Shown: positions 8,464-17,642, numbered from the stretch's first letter. The stretch is DNA of 64,000 nt from Kosakonia arachidis (GCF_900116535.1 NZ_FPAU01000004.1:372001-436000); one strand, 5' to 3'. Numbers and translations: made by a program. Notes: generated by a model from the sequence alone, not told the origin.

Positions 8464-9255
8464 ATGAATATTGATTTTTCTCTTGTCGCACTGGGGGGCT
8501 TCGCTTTCTGTGGTGGTTTAATCGATGCTGCTGTTGGTGGTGGAGGGCTTGTTCAAATTCCTGCTCTTATTCATGCTCTACCGGGATCCAGCCTGGCGAC
8601 AATTTTTGGTACCAACAAACTGGCAGTATTGCTCGGGAACGCATTTTCTGTTTCTGGGTATCTCCGCCGGGTAAAGATTATGTGGGCGCTCATTATTCCA
8701 GTCATGGGGGCTGCATTTATTTTTTCATTCGCTGGCGCATACACTGTTTCTCTTATACCAAGGGAGTTGATGGAATATCTGGTTTTTGTAGTCCTTGTTA
8801 TTATGGCAGTCTATACGTTTATAAAAAAAGATCTGGGCCGACGACATGCTGATATCAGGATTGGTCTGAAAGAGATACTGGTGGGGATAGTGTTAGGCGC
8901 ATTTATCGGATTCTATGACGGCATATTCGGCGCTGGCAGCGGAAGTCTTTTATTGTTTGCCTTTGTTAAATTCTTTGGGTTTGATTTTTTGAATGCTTCT
9001 GCATCAGCCAAATTAATAAATCTGGGGACTTTTACTGCCGCGTTGCTTTTTTTTGTTCCATCAGGGAATGTATTGTGGATAACAGGAGGTATAGTTGGTA
9101 TTTGTAATGTTGCAGGTGCTGTTACAGGCGTATTTCTAGCCTTGCGGTATGGCAGCGGATTTATCAGAGTTTTTTTTCTGATTCTATTACTGTTTCTCAT
9201 CGGACAGATGGGGGCAAATTCAGTCAATGTGTTCATCAATGCGCAGATCCAGTGA
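8464..9255 (+). CDS. TSUP (TauE/SafE) family membrane permease
   Basis: A 263-residue membrane protein with about eight hydrophobic segments. The N-terminal half carries GGLIDAAVGGGGLVQIPAL and GTNKLAVLLGN, and the second half repeats GFYDGIFGAGSGSLLLF with NASASAKLINLGTFTAAL; this internal two-fold repeat is diagnostic of the TauE/SafE family. Members export sulfite, sulfoacetate or other organic acids across the inner membrane. Downstream of an unknown gene and opposite a LysR regulator; substrate not deducible. Confidence 0.88.
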   Translation: MNIDFSLVALGGFAFCGGLIDAAVGGGGLVQIPALIHALPGSSLATIFGTNKLAVLLGNAFSVSGYLRRVKIMWALIIPVMGAAFIFSFAGAYTVSLIPRELMEYLVFVVLVIMAVYTFIKKDLGRRHADIRIGLKEILVGIVLGAFIGFYDGIFGAGSGSLLLFAFVKFFGFDFLNASASAKLINLGTFTAALLFFVPSGNVLWITGGIVGICNVAGAVTGVFLALRYGSGFIRVFFLILLLFLIGQMGANSVNVFINAQIQ

Positions 9256-9440
9256 CTCGTACTGAGCATCGTAAATACAGCTCACGTGGTCGCTGGTAAT
9301 AATAAACAAAGCATCAACGGGATGTTATTTTTTTTAATTTAGAATAATGATGGTTCTTGTTTATTGTAATCCGGATGCTATAACAGGGTTATTCTTTAGC
9401 CCTTACGAAGAGGGCAACGGTATTCCAGGGATTTATAAAA

Positions 9441-9665
9441 ATGGCTAAATTATCTTTTATAGCTTCTTTTTTCATTTTGGTTCTTTCCGGATGTGCTGGT
9501 ATCTCCAGTGTGGGAATGACTGTTGCTCCTCATAGCCCTTATCCTGGTCTGTTTCAGTGTGAGGGCAAAGAACAGCAAAAAGCCATTATGACAGGTGAAC
9601 GACCCGAATGGGGGGCAGATACAGATACGTTGCCTGATACCCAGCGATGCAAAAAAGAACATTAA
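9441..9665 (+). CDS. Small lipoprotein
   Basis: A 74-residue protein with a lipoprotein signal: MAKLSFIASFFILVLSGC, lipobox LSGC with the modified Cys at 18. The mature part is short and polar with two further cysteines (LFQCEGK, TQRCKK) that might form a disulfide. AGGGA lies nine bases upstream. It resembles small enterobacterial YceK-type lipoproteins in architecture but not clearly in sequence. Function unknown. Confidence 0.6.
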   Translation: MAKLSFIASFFILVLSGCAGISSVGMTVAPHSPYPGLFQCEGKEQQKAIMTGERPEWGADTDTLPDTQRCKKEH

Positions 9666-10046
9666 CGGAAAATATTTGAGACTTCGGTCACGTAGTCAGC
9701 ATCCTGGATATGTCTGTGTACTGCAGTCATTTTTGATTAAAAATAAGTCTCAACATGGATGCTATAGTGATGAGACTGCCAACTACTCTGATCATCGTGT
9801 AAATTCCTCTTTTGTGTGAAGTGAGATGGTAATCCCCCGAAAAGTGGGTGTGTTCATAAGTAGAATTTTCTCGTAGCCGGTGAAACAGCCGGGTAAACGC
9901 CAATGGAAAACAACTTCTGGATGGGATGACGAGGTTTCAGTTCAGTGGCTGGCTGGTGTCCGATAACCGGAAAAATAGCGTTGTTTATAAAGGCAAGCAG
10001 ACGGGCGGTATTCTTCACGCGAACATATTGAATACAATGCTAGAAA
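9666..10046. other. Non-coding stretch before tRNA-Asn
   Basis: About 380 bp without a convincing gene. A 45-codon open frame from 9926 runs into the terminator of the tRNA and lacks a ribosome site, so it is not called. The composition suggests old debris next to the tRNA integration site, but no clear insertion-sequence end or att repeat was recognized. Confidence 0.4.
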
Positions 10047-10049
10047 GCA

Positions 10050-10083
10050 AAAATCCCGCTTAAGTTGCCTTAAGCGGGATTTT
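10050..10083 (-). terminator. Rho-independent terminator of tRNA-Asn
   Basis: Inverted repeat ATCCCGCTTAA / TTAAGCGGGAT (10053-10063 and 10070-10080) with A-rich and T-rich flanks, just 3' of the leftward tRNA-Asn. Confidence 0.8.
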
Positions 10084-10090
10084 CTAAATC

Positions 10091-10166
10091 TGGCTCCTCT
10101 GACTGGACTCGAACCAGTGACATACGGATTAACAGTCCGCCGTTCTACCGACTGAACTACAGAGGA
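10091..10166 (-). tRNA. tRNA-Asn (GTT)
   Basis: A 76-nt tRNA including encoded CCA. Read leftward it begins TCCTCTGTAGTTCAGTCGG, has the anticodon loop CTGTTAATC with GTT, the T-arm GGTTCGAGTCC, and ends AGAGGAGCCA pairing with the 5' TCCTCTG. It is identical to the copies at 11889 and 55231. Together with yeeO this corresponds to the asnW/asnU pair of E. coli, though which copy is which cannot be fixed. Confidence 0.98.
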
Positions 10167-10181
10167 ATCGTGTGGAGGCTT

Positions 10182-10209
10182 ATCTTAGCGGCGAAAAATC
10201 TTTTGTCAA
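10182..10209 (-). promoter_or_regulatory. Sigma-70 promoter of tRNA-Asn
   Basis: Read leftward: TTGACA (10204-10209), 16-bp spacer, TAAGAT (10182-10187), about 15 bp before the tRNA 5' end. Confidence 0.8.
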
Positions 10210-10358
10210 ACCTCATTTTAGCGATGACGAACTGACTGCTGAATCCATCGACAGTTTGACCCAATAAACACCAATTTTCGGAGTAAATGCTTTGCAGGAT
10301 CAGGATTTCTCCCTCATCATTTGAAATGTGATTTCACCTTTCGCGGCTAAGGACCATT

Positions 10359-11807
10359 TTGAACCTCGTTACTCCCTTACGCCAGGCCGTCATGCGTACG
10401 CCCTGGTACAGAAAACGTAAAAGTTACCGTGTATTATTCTGGCGAGAAATCACGCCCCTTGCCGTACCGATCTTCCTGGAAAACACCTGTGTTTTGATGA
10501 TGGGTGTGCTCAGCACGTTTCTGGTGAGCTGGCTGGGTAAAGAAGCGATGGCGGGCGTCGGCCTGGCGGACAGCTTCAATATGGTGGTGATGTCTTTTTT
10601 TGCCGCCATTGATTTAGGCACGACGGTGGTCGTGGCTTTCAGCCTTGGCAAACTGGATGGTGAACGGGCGAGGGCGGCAACGCGGCAGTCGCTGGTGATC
10701 ATGACGTTGTTTGCCATTGTACTGGCAGCGGTGATCCACTACTTTGGCACGCAAATCATCGACTTTATTGCCGGTGCGGCGACAGCGGAAGTTAAAGCGC
10801 TGGCGCTGACCTACCTTGAACTCACCGTTATCAGCTACCCCGCGGCGGCGATTGCCCTGATTGGCAGCGGCGCACTGCGTGGTGCGGGCAATACCAAAAT
10901 CCCGCTGTTGATTAATGGCGGGATGAATATCCTCAACATCATTATCAGCAGCATCCTGATCTATGGCCTTTGGGGCTGGAAAGGCATGGGTTTTGCCGGG
11001 GCAGGGCTGGGGTTAACCATTTCCCGCTATATTGGCGCGGTCGCAATCATCTGGGTGTTGATGATTGGTTTTAACCCGGCGCTGCGGATCTCGCTGAAAA
11101 GCTACTTCGAGAAACTTAACTTCTCCATTATCTGGGAAGTGATGGGGATCGGCATTCCGGCCAGTATCGAGTCGGTGCTGTTTAACGGCGGAAAACTGTT
11201 GACGCAGATGTTTGTTGCGGGCATGGGTACCAACGTTATCGCCGGTAACTTTATCGCTTTCTCTGTGGCGGCGCTGATTAACCTGCCGGGTAACGCGCTG
11301 GGTTCCGCGTCTACCATTATTACCGGTAAGCGCCTCGGTAAAGGGCAGATCGGCCAGGCAGAACGCCAGTTACGCCATGTCTTCTGGCTTTCGACGCTGA
11401 TACTGACGGCCATTGCCTGGGGTACCGCGCCGCTTGCCGGGTTGTTCGCCTCCTTTTATACCCAGGAAGAGGACGTAAAAGAGGTAGTTAAGGTGCTTCT
11501 GTGGCTTAATGCGGCATTTATGCCGATTTGGGCGGCGTCGTGGGTGTTGCCTGCGGGCCTGAAAGGCGCACGCGACGCCCGTTTCGCCATGTGGGTTTCG
11601 ATGTTGGGGATGTGGGGTTGCCGGGTAGTGGCAGGGTATACACTGGGGATCATGCTCGGTATGGGCGTGATTGGTGTCTGGCTAGGGATGTTCCTCGACT
11701 GGGCGGTGCGCGGCGTCTTCTTCTACTGGCGCATGGCGAGCGGCAGGTGGTTGTGGAAGTATCCAAAGCCGCAGAAAGGCGCCATTTCTGCGCAACCTGG
11801 AGAATAA
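10359..11807 (+). CDS. yeeO: MATE family multidrug/flavin exporter YeeO
   Basis: A 482-residue protein with twelve predicted membrane helices in two homologous halves, typical of MATE exporters (PIFLENTCVLMMGVLSTFLV near residue 37; VMGIGIPASIESVLFNGGK starting the second half). Position between two tRNA-Asn genes matches E. coli yeeO, reported to export FMN and FAD and to affect dipeptide sensitivity. K-12 YeeO is annotated longer at its N-terminus; here the start at 10359 lacks a strong ribosome site. The family uses the proton or sodium gradient at the inner membrane. Confidence 0.92.
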   Translation: MNLVTPLRQAVMRTPWYRKRKSYRVLFWREITPLAVPIFLENTCVLMMGVLSTFLVSWLGKEAMAGVGLADSFNMVVMSFFAAIDLGTTVVVAFSLGKLDGERARAATRQSLVIMTLFAIVLAAVIHYFGTQIIDFIAGAATAEVKALALTYLELTVISYPAAAIALIGSGALRGAGNTKIPLLINGGMNILNIIISSILIYGLWGWKGMGFAGAGLGLTISRYIGAVAIIWVLMIGFNPALRISLKSYFEKLNFSIIWEVMGIGIPASIESVLFNGGKLLTQMFVAGMGTNVIAGNFIAFSVAALINLPGNALGSASTIITGKRLGKGQIGQAERQLRHVFWLSTLILTAIAWGTAPLAGLFASFYTQEEDVKEVVKVLLWLNAAFMPIWAASWVLPAGLKGARDARFAMWVSMLGMWGCRVVAGYTLGIMLGMGVIGVWLGMFLDWAVRGVFFYWRMASGRWLWKYPKPQKGAISAQPGE

Positions 11808-11841
11808 TTCGGCAAACGCGCTGAAAAAGAGAAATCAGGCT

Positions 11842-11870
11842 TTGACAAGGCCCTGAGGCGTCGCTAATAT
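11842..11870 (+). promoter_or_regulatory. Sigma-70 promoter of tRNA-Asn
   Basis: Consensus TTGACA (11842-11847), a 17-bp spacer and TAATAT (11865-11870), followed by a GC-rich discriminator (TCGCCCCG) typical of stringently controlled stable-RNA promoters. The tRNA starts 18 bp downstream of the -10 box. Confidence 0.9.
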
Positions 11871-11888
11871 TCGCCCCGTTCACACGAT

Positions 11889-11964
11889 TCCTCTGTAGTT
11901 CAGTCGGTAGAACGGCGGACTGTTAATCCGTATGTCACTGGTTCGAGTCCAGTCAGAGGAGCCA
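11889..11964 (+). tRNA. tRNA-Asn (GTT)
   Basis: A 76-nt tRNA with encoded CCA and GTT anticodon, identical to the copies at 10091 and 55231. Its 3' end is the classical attachment site for integrases of the high-pathogenicity-island type. Downstream lies about 10 kb of accessory DNA before amn-region genes resume. Confidence 0.98.
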
Positions 11965-11973
11965 GATTTAGAG

Positions 11974-12012
11974 AAGCCCGCATAAGGAAACTTAAGCGGG
12001 CTTTTTGCTTTT
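11974..12012 (+). terminator. Rho-independent terminator of tRNA-Asn
   Basis: AAGCCCGC (11974-11981) pairs with GCGGGCTT (11996-12003) and is followed by TTTTGCTTTT. A near copy of this terminator occurs at 22011-22043 without its tRNA. Confidence 0.85.
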
Positions 12013-12044
12013 ATTGCATCGCTCATGAAAAGCATCAGGTGTAT

Positions 12045-12065
12045 TAATCAACGGGGAGCAGGTCA
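12045..12065 (+). repeat. Dispersed intergenic repeat, family A
   Basis: TAATCAACGGGGAGCAGGTCA. Close copies occur at 14951-14970 (same strand) and 51875-51895 (opposite strand), always between genes. Confidence 0.55.
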
Positions 12066-12096
12066 CTCCCAATTCGCCGGCCTGATAACCGGTGTT

Positions 12097-13635
12097 TCAG
12101 ACCCGGAAGGTTTCCACCATTCCCCGAAGCGCGTGAGCCTGCTCTGAAAGCGACTGTGACGCTGACGAAGATTCTTCAACCAGTGCGGCGTTATTCTGCG
12201 TGACGCCATCCATCTGGTTCACCGCAATGCTGACCTGCGAAATCCCCTGCATCTGCTCTGATGAGGCCTGAGAAATGTTGTCCATGGCCTCCGCGAGCTC
12301 GCCTACCATGCCGACAATTTTAAGGATGCTCTGGCCTGTACCTGCAGCCACTTCCACACCACTTTCCACCTGCTCAACAGCCTGCTCAATCAGATGCTTG
12401 ATATCCCGCGCGGCGGTGGCGCTGCGCTGGGCAAGCGTCCTGACCTCACCGGCAACCACGGCAAAGCCCCGTCCCTCTTCACCGGCCCGGGCAGCTTCCA
12501 CAGCCGCGTTGAGGGCAAGAATGTTCGTCTGGAAGGCAATACTCTCGATGACGGCAGTGATATCCCTCACCTTTGTCGCGCTCTGTGAGATGGCGTTCAT
12601 GGTTTCCGACATACGATGCATGTCTGCTTGTCCTGCGCGCGCAAGGGATGCCGTGTCGCGGGCTGACTCTGCAGTCTGCTGCGCGCCTGTTGTGTTGCTT
12701 TTCACCGTGGCGGTGAGCTGCTCCATGCTGGCGGCCGTTTCCTGCAGGGCGGCAGCCTGCTGTTCCGTGCGGGAGGACAACTCCGTATTACCCTGCGCAA
12801 TCTCGTCTGCCGCCATTGCCACAGACGCGGCTGAATCTTTAATCTGTGACACCAGTTCGCGCAGGTTCGTCTGCATGCCATCGAGCGATGCCATGAGACT
12901 GTCCGTGTCATTGTGGCGAAGGATCAACGGAGTCGTCAGATCCCCGGCGGCAATTCGCGACACGACCTCAGCCGCATAACGCGGTTCTCCGCCCAGTGTT
13001 TTCAGTGTGCTACGGTTAATCAGATAAACCAGTATAAAGAGCAGAATGCTGATAACGAGAAATTGGGCGATATTCTGGTAAAGAGAACTGAGAAAGACTT
13101 CCTGGATATCATCAACATAAAGACCCGTCGTAATAATCCATCCCCAGGGTGACCATGGAATGTTGTAGGCAATTTTGGGCTTCGGAACGGTGTCTCCCGG
13201 GCGCGGAAAATCATAGGCGGTAAAACCATCATGGCCATCCTTCGTCACCGTGACCATATCTCTGTAAATATATACGCCATTCGCATCGACAACATCTGGC
13301 CCCTTGCCAATTAACGCGGCATTGATGGGATGCATAATGACCTGCACCTGGTTATTCAGAATAGTAAAATATCCTGTGTCGCCGTAGCGTAGGTCTTTAA
13401 TGATCAGGATTGCACGTTGTTGTGCGTCCTCTTTTGATATCAGTCCCTTATCAACAAGCGCGGCCTGCGTTTTCACCACGCTGAGGGCTAACTGGGAAAC
13501 ATACATTAATTCCTTTTTTCGTAGCGCCAGCTGGTCATCTTTAATTTTTACTGAGCTAAAGAATAATGACCCGGCAAGGCTTAGCAGTGCGACAGCAAGT
13601 GGAAGCCATAGTTTATGCGCAAAGGATAATTTCAT
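12097..13635 (-). CDS. Methyl-accepting chemotaxis protein with a periplasmic sCache-type sensor
   Basis: A 512-residue transducer. Residues 9-28 form the first membrane helix, about 30-185 a periplasmic single-Cache sensor ([32 protein letters not shown]), 187-207 the second helix, 208-262 a HAMP domain, and the rest the signalling domain with the invariant hairpin tip around [19 protein letters not shown]. Methylation-type Glu/Gln pairs occur in the flanking helices. There is no C-terminal NWETF-like CheR tether; it ends VETFRV. Cache sensors of this kind bind small carboxylates or similar ligands; the ligand is unknown. Inner membrane, polar arrays expected. Confidence 0.93.
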   Translation of the reverse strand: MKLSFAHKLWLPLAVALLSLAGSLFFSSVKIKDDQLALRKKELMYVSQLALSVVKTQAALVDKGLISKEDAQQRAILIIKDLRYGDTGYFTILNNQVQVIMHPINAALIGKGPDVVDANGVYIYRDMVTVTKDGHDGFTAYDFPRPGDTVPKPKIAYNIPWSPWGWIITTGLYVDDIQEVFLSSLYQNIAQFLVISILLFILVYLINRSTLKTLGGEPRYAAEVVSRIAAGDLTTPLILRHNDTDSLMASLDGMQTNLRELVSQIKDSAASVAMAADEIAQGNTELSSRTEQQAAALQETAASMEQLTATVKSNTTGAQQTAESARDTASLARAGQADMHRMSETMNAISQSATKVRDITAVIESIAFQTNILALNAAVEAARAGEEGRGFAVVAGEVRTLAQRSATAARDIKHLIEQAVEQVESGVEVAAGTGQSILKIVGMVGELAEAMDNISQASSEQMQGISQVSIAVNQMDGVTQNNAALVEESSSASQSLSEQAHALRGMVETFRV

Positions 13636-14050
13636 AGCATGCTAACCTGTTGTTGTTGTATAGGCAGATATTGCGCAGGCCTTTCGATATCAGGTCACGC
13701 TTAATTTTTTTATCGGCAAGGAAAGAGAAAAAATTAATCGATAAAATTGATATATATGATATATATCACTATTTTGGTATAATGAACTGAATTATCTGAT
13801 AAATGAAACATTAGTATGTACTGGCGTCATCAGTATGACTCAATTTCAACAAACATATATGAATGTGATTACTGACGTAAGAACAGTTTTTCCTGCCTAC
13901 GCAACATTGATACCGATACAGGTAGTCTGGTTTCAGACAACCACCCGTCAACGATTGTAATCACATCCAGGAGAGTATTCGTATAATTTTCCGGTTATCA
14001 CGTAACCGTGACGGACGGGGGCCCTGAACTGGCAATACACGAGGCTGAGT
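13636..14050. other. AT-rich intergenic region
   Basis: About 415 bp. It contains a tandem GATATATAT motif at about 13768-13786 and an extended -10-like TTGGTATAAT near 13784, plausible promoter elements, but no gene longer than 30 codons with a ribosome site until 14051. Confidence 0.4.
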
Positions 14051-14137
14051 ATGTGTGAATTCATCACAGGGGTTGCAGGAGTCGCCAGCATCATTCTGGT
14101 GATTATCGGCATGGATTTCTACTGGCGGCGTCATTAA
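14051..14137 (+). CDS. Candidate 28-residue single-helix membrane protein
   Basis: A small open frame beginning MCEFITGVAGVASIILVIIG and ending FYWRRH: one strongly hydrophobic helix followed by a positively charged tail, the architecture of small inner-membrane proteins and of some type I toxins. GAGG lies six bases before the ATG, a good ribosome site. No homologue is recognized and no antisense RNA could be demonstrated, so coding status is uncertain. Confidence 0.4.
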   Translation: MCEFITGVAGVASIILVIIGMDFYWRRH

Positions 14138-14260
14138 GACAATGCCGTGTTTTCGTGCCCCGTCACTTAGCGCTCTCTACGGTTCCGGATATAACGGTAC
14201 GGGGTAAGCTGGCTGCGGGCAAACCGCTCCTAATTGGTTAAGACAAACTGCTGTAACAAC

Positions 14261-14290
14261 ATCCGCTCCCGGCGAGAAGCGGACGTTAGC
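14261..14290 (+). repeat. Dispersed intergenic repeat, family B
   Basis: Element with TCCGCT...AGCGGACGT half-sites. Related copies: 14851-14870, 15658-15675, 16495-16520 and 51992-52009. The arms AGCGGACGT and its complement ACGTCCGCT suggest a small hairpin. Confidence 0.45.
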
Positions 14291-14395
14291 CGCTGCCAGA
14301 TGACTGGCGAAATAATGGCGATACATTATTTAGAACTCAGTGATGTTAGTTTATTGTTACTTTCAACAAGTGACTATCTGTACAGGAAGTAGAAA

Positions 14396-14827
14396 ATGCA
14401 TCCAAAATACGTTTTCGTTAACACTGTTCCCCCAGCAGAAGATTTCTGCCGTTTACGCGTCATATCTGGCTTAACGCCTCGCCCTCTGGATGCAGTGAAA
14501 CGAGCGCTCCCGGGAAGCTGTTACGGGGTTCATATTGAGTATGCTGGGCTAATTGTCGGTATGGGGCGCATCATCGGTGATGGTGCTCTGAACTTTGAGA
14601 TTGTCGATATTGCTGTTGACCCGGATCATCAAGGAAACGGTCTTGGTCGAAAGATCATGCAAAATTTGATGTCGTGGTTTGAAAAGCATGTGTCACCAGG
14701 TGCCTATATAACCCTTATTGCCGATGTTCATGAATTATATGAAAAATTCGGCTTTAAAAACGTTCGTCCAGCAAGCGAAGGTATGGCATTGGTATGGGCC
14801 GGTAATGATCAATCAGCTCTATATTGA
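14396..14827 (+). CDS. GNAT family N-acetyltransferase
   Basis: A 143-residue protein with the GNAT acetyl-CoA-binding motif A: IVDIAVDPDHQGNGLGRKIM, where QGNGLG is the pyrophosphate loop, followed by a helix and the motif B region LYEKFGFKNV. AGGAAG lies six bases upstream of the start. The family transfers acetyl groups from acetyl-CoA to amines of small molecules or proteins in the cytosol; the acceptor is unknown. Stand-alone gene flanked by dispersed repeats. Confidence 0.85.
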   Translation: MHPKYVFVNTVPPAEDFCRLRVISGLTPRPLDAVKRALPGSCYGVHIEYAGLIVGMGRIIGDGALNFEIVDIAVDPDHQGNGLGRKIMQNLMSWFEKHVSPGAYITLIADVHELYEKFGFKNVRPASEGMALVWAGNDQSALY

Positions 14828-15166
14828 TTAATACACTGTACCAGAAGCTTGTCCGCTTCTGGCACGAAAGAGTCGATCAGGAGGCAGACATGTCTGCTCA
14901 GAGCGAACAGCGGAAGTTCGTAATTTATCCCACAACTGATGACGCGTTTTAATAAACGGGGAGCAGGTCAACGCAGTCGCGTATTTTTTCCACAGGGATT
15001 AGTTAATGTGCATAGCTCTCACGGTGGATAATCATAAATATATCATTCAGGCAAGGCTTAACTATATGTTTTAATGAGTAAATTTACTCCGCACCTATCG
15101 TGAAGTATTAAAGTAGAGATTTCAGATAGTCTGGTGCTCATTTGTTGAAACTCAGCAGGCAATTTC
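14828..15166. other. Intergenic region with two dispersed repeats
   Basis: About 340 bp between the acetyltransferase and the VOC gene. It holds a family-B element (14851-14870) and a family-A element (14951-14970) but no supported gene or clear terminator. Confidence 0.45.
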
Positions 15167-15604
15167 ATGATAAAAAAAGCGGACCACGTCGGTTTTTCAG
15201 TTAAAAACATTGAAAAGTCATTATTCTTCTGGACTCATATTCTTGGAGGGGAGTTATTACGCGAAGGGAAAATGTCTGGGCCAATCATTGATGAAGTCAC
15301 AGGCGCAAGAGGGGCTGATGTACGAATGGCGTTGCTTGAGCTGGCTGGTTTCAAAATTGAATTACTGCAATACGATAACATTAAACAGCCAGAAGAACCC
15401 TCAGCACCATACATCCCTGGTTATGCTCACCTTGCGTTTATAGTTGAGGATCTTGATACGCTCTTGAGCAAAGTATCGGAGTATGGCTGGAAAACACCAG
15501 GTAAACCTCAGACAGTCTTATCAGGCCCCATGCAGGGAACCAGAGTGATATATTTACAAAGCCCCGATGGACAGACGCTAGAGTTGATGGAGCGCGGTCA
15601 ATGA
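15167..15604 (+). CDS. VOC superfamily (glyoxalase-like) protein
   Basis: A 145-residue protein with two beta-alpha-beta-beta-beta modules. Likely metal ligands are His7 (ADHVGFSV), a Glu in FKIELLQY, the His of YAHLAFIV and the Glu of TLELMERG, the spacing of glyoxalase I and methylmalonyl-CoA epimerase-type enzymes. Function could be lactoylglutathione-lyase-like or small-molecule resistance; not decidable here. Single gene. Confidence 0.82.
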   Translation: MIKKADHVGFSVKNIEKSLFFWTHILGGELLREGKMSGPIIDEVTGARGADVRMALLELAGFKIELLQYDNIKQPEEPSAPYIPGYAHLAFIVEDLDTLLSKVSEYGWKTPGKPQTVLSGPMQGTRVIYLQSPDGQTLELMERGQ

Positions 15605-15782
15605 AATCCTCATGGTCTAACCCGTTATCTGCTTATTGAAACAATGATCTTTGCAAGGTCCGCCTCTGGCACAAAACTGCTATTGACAGGACAATCACAG
15701 GACAAAGTTATAAATTGCCTCAATTAATGACCATGGTGCCAAAAACCCAGCACAAAGGCCGGCTTTTCGACATCAAATTTAA

Positions 15783-16307
15783 TTAAGCCAACCATCCCGT
15801 AGCGGAAAGGTAGTCCCTTGATTGGGAGTTCGTGAAGTCCATCATTTTACTCAATATAATGACAGGATCGGTACCTTTCACCTTCTCCGTATTGTAAATC
15901 TGCATCCGCTGCGCATCGATTTTTGATGCATTCAGGTAAAACTGGCGCTTGTAGTCATCTCCAACTTTTTCTCCGGTGGAAGCCAGTTTGATGTCTTCCA
16001 TTCTGTTGGTTTTGATTGATTCACTCAGGTCATAGCAGATATCACTGGGACTGTAAGCCATATCATGAGCGAGCCTTTCTGCATCCTGTGAGTCGGCTCG
16101 TGCATAGCGTAAAATATCTTCCTGTATCGCAGTCCTCGACTGTGTCGCGCCATTGTTAATGGTTGAAACTTGCGCATTGTCTGGCGACATAGCGTTTAGG
16201 GTGTCAGTCGCTTTTGCCATCAGATTTTTGAAATCCTGTTGCTGCTCTGTTTTTTTGCCGATGGTGTTCCATAGCGAAGCAGTACTTCCAATTCCTTGAA
16301 TATCCAT
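15783..16307 (-). CDS. Uncharacterized 174-residue protein
   Basis: A soluble, helix-rich protein preceded by a strong AAGGAG six bases before ATG, which supports real coding. It begins MDIQGIGSTASLWNTIG and contains an acidic central part with YARADSQDAERLAHDMAYSP and a C-terminal QRMQIYNTEKVKG...SKMMDFTNSQSRDYLSATGW. The lack of signal peptide, the Ser/Thr/Asn-rich N-terminus and the helical tail are reminiscent of secreted or motility-associated small proteins, but I recognize no family. Isolated gene. Confidence 0.6.
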   Translation of the reverse strand: MDIQGIGSTASLWNTIGKKTEQQQDFKNLMAKATDTLNAMSPDNAQVSTINNGATQSRTAIQEDILRYARADSQDAERLAHDMAYSPSDICYDLSESIKTNRMEDIKLASTGEKVGDDYKRQFYLNASKIDAQRMQIYNTEKVKGTDPVIILSKMMDFTNSQSRDYLSATGWLA

Positions 16308-16668
16308 TTTCTACTCCTTCAGTTAGTAAGCCCTCTCATTCTAGTAATTACAATGCACAGCTATGCGATGAATAGCGGGTGAATTAACATCCATTTCTTG
16401 CGTGTGGTTATTGCATGTTTTTTGATGTTTCAGTGGTGAAAAGAATCAGATATAGACTGTTCCATACGATTCAACGTTAGTGATTCCGTTGAACATCCGC
16501 TTTTGGCACTCAGCGGACGTTTGTATCAGATAATGCTCGCTAAGAGTGAAAAGCGAACAGGTGAGTTTTAATCATCCCTGACGGAGCGATAACTCAAATC
16601 GCACCGATATTAATTAACGGGAAACACTGTCAGTCAGTCATATGACATGAGAAATTAACAAGAAAAAC
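16308..16668. other. Intergenic region
   Basis: About 360 bp between two leftward genes. It contains one family-B repeat (16495-16520). No gene, no clear terminator. Confidence 0.4.
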
Positions 16669-17535
16669 TCAGATATTCTTGCCTGGCGGGCAGGACCGGC
16701 CAATGATTTCAGCAAGGAAATCCATTACCACGACAGCGGAGTGATCACGCTTAAGTTCAGGGTAAGCAACCAGCCAGATGTTCCTCACGGGCGAAGGCAG
16801 ATTTTCCTGCAGCCTTACCAGTTCGCTGTCATTATCACCCATAAAGCAGGGTAAAGTAACGATGCCCAATCCTTTCCGGGCAGCCTGTTGCTGCGCCATC
16901 AGATCGCTTGCCCGAAAGATAACACGCCGCCCGTTCAGCAGTGAATCCAGCCATTGCTGCTGCGTGACATGTGCAAGCGTGCTGTCATAAGCAATAAATA
17001 CCCAGTCTTCCTGAGGAATTTCTTGCCAGAACTGAGAAGCATAAAGACCAAAGCGCATGGTACCTATACGCCTTGTCATCAGGTCTGGATCGTCAGGCCT
17101 TTCAAGGCGAACCGCAATGTCAGCCTCACTTTTATTCAGAAGAACATGGTGCGAAACGCCGGATAATGACAACGTGATACCCGGATGTTTCCGGGTGAAG
17201 CCTGCTATAGCAGGCGCAATGAGGTGTGCTGCAACGGCAGGTGACGCGCTGATATTTATAGGCACGGCCGGTTCGTCACACAATGACCTCGCCTGGATTC
17301 GAATACGGTCTGCAATACGGTACATTTCGTCAGCGCCGGAGGCGATAATCCGCCCATGCCCGGTAAGCGTGGTACGGCGTGGCAAGCGCTCCGTGAGCCT
17401 GAGGCCCAGCGAACTTTCAAGGGCTGCAATCCGGCGGCTCACAGTGGCGTGGTCCACGCCAAGCTCCCTGGCTGCGGCAGACAGGGAACCACACCGGGCA
17501 AGGGCGAAAAAAAAATGTAAATCCTGCCAGTCCAT
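16669..17535 (-). CDS. LysR-family transcriptional regulator
   Basis: A 288-residue LysR protein: WQDLHFFFALARCGSLSAAA and VDHATVSRRIAALE form the HTH, followed by a degenerate effector domain (INISASPAVAAHLIAPAIAGF). It begins after GAGGTGAGGT. It is divergent from a quinone-oxidoreductase-type gene with 107 bp between starts, and is probably its regulator. Confidence 0.9.
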   Translation of the reverse strand: MDWQDLHFFFALARCGSLSAAARELGVDHATVSRRIAALESSLGLRLTERLPRRTTLTGHGRIIASGADEMYRIADRIRIQARSLCDEPAVPINISASPAVAAHLIAPAIAGFTRKHPGITLSLSGVSHHVLLNKSEADIAVRLERPDDPDLMTRRIGTMRFGLYASQFWQEIPQEDWVFIAYDSTLAHVTQQQWLDSLLNGRRVIFRASDLMAQQQAARKGLGIVTLPCFMGDNDSELVRLQENLPSPVRNIWLVAYPELKRDHSAVVVMDFLAEIIGRSCPPGKNI

Positions 17536-17616
17536 ACCTCACCTCTTGTGCATTTTTACACATGTATGGTGCTTTTATACCTGTATTCTTCCTGTAATAA
17601 ACTCCTTTATAGTTTT

Positions 17617-17633
17617 CTCACTTCATAAGTGAG
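17617..17633. promoter_or_regulatory. Palindrome overlapping the ribosome site of the quinone oxidoreductase
   Basis: CTCACTT-CAT-AAGTGAG: 7-bp arms around a 3-bp centre, 10-26 bp before the start codon at 17643; its right arm includes the GAGG ribosome site. It could be an operator or an RNA hairpin hiding the ribosome site. Confidence 0.4.
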
Positions 17634-17642
17634 GAAAAAATA

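Noticed and set aside
9926..10063. A 45-codon open frame MTRFQFSGWLVSDNRK...
   Set aside because: It has no ribosome site and runs into the tRNA-Asn terminator.
12275..12979. A 234-codon rightward open frame
   Set aside because: Antisense to the chemoreceptor signalling domain, with Ala/Ser/Cys-rich composition and no motif.
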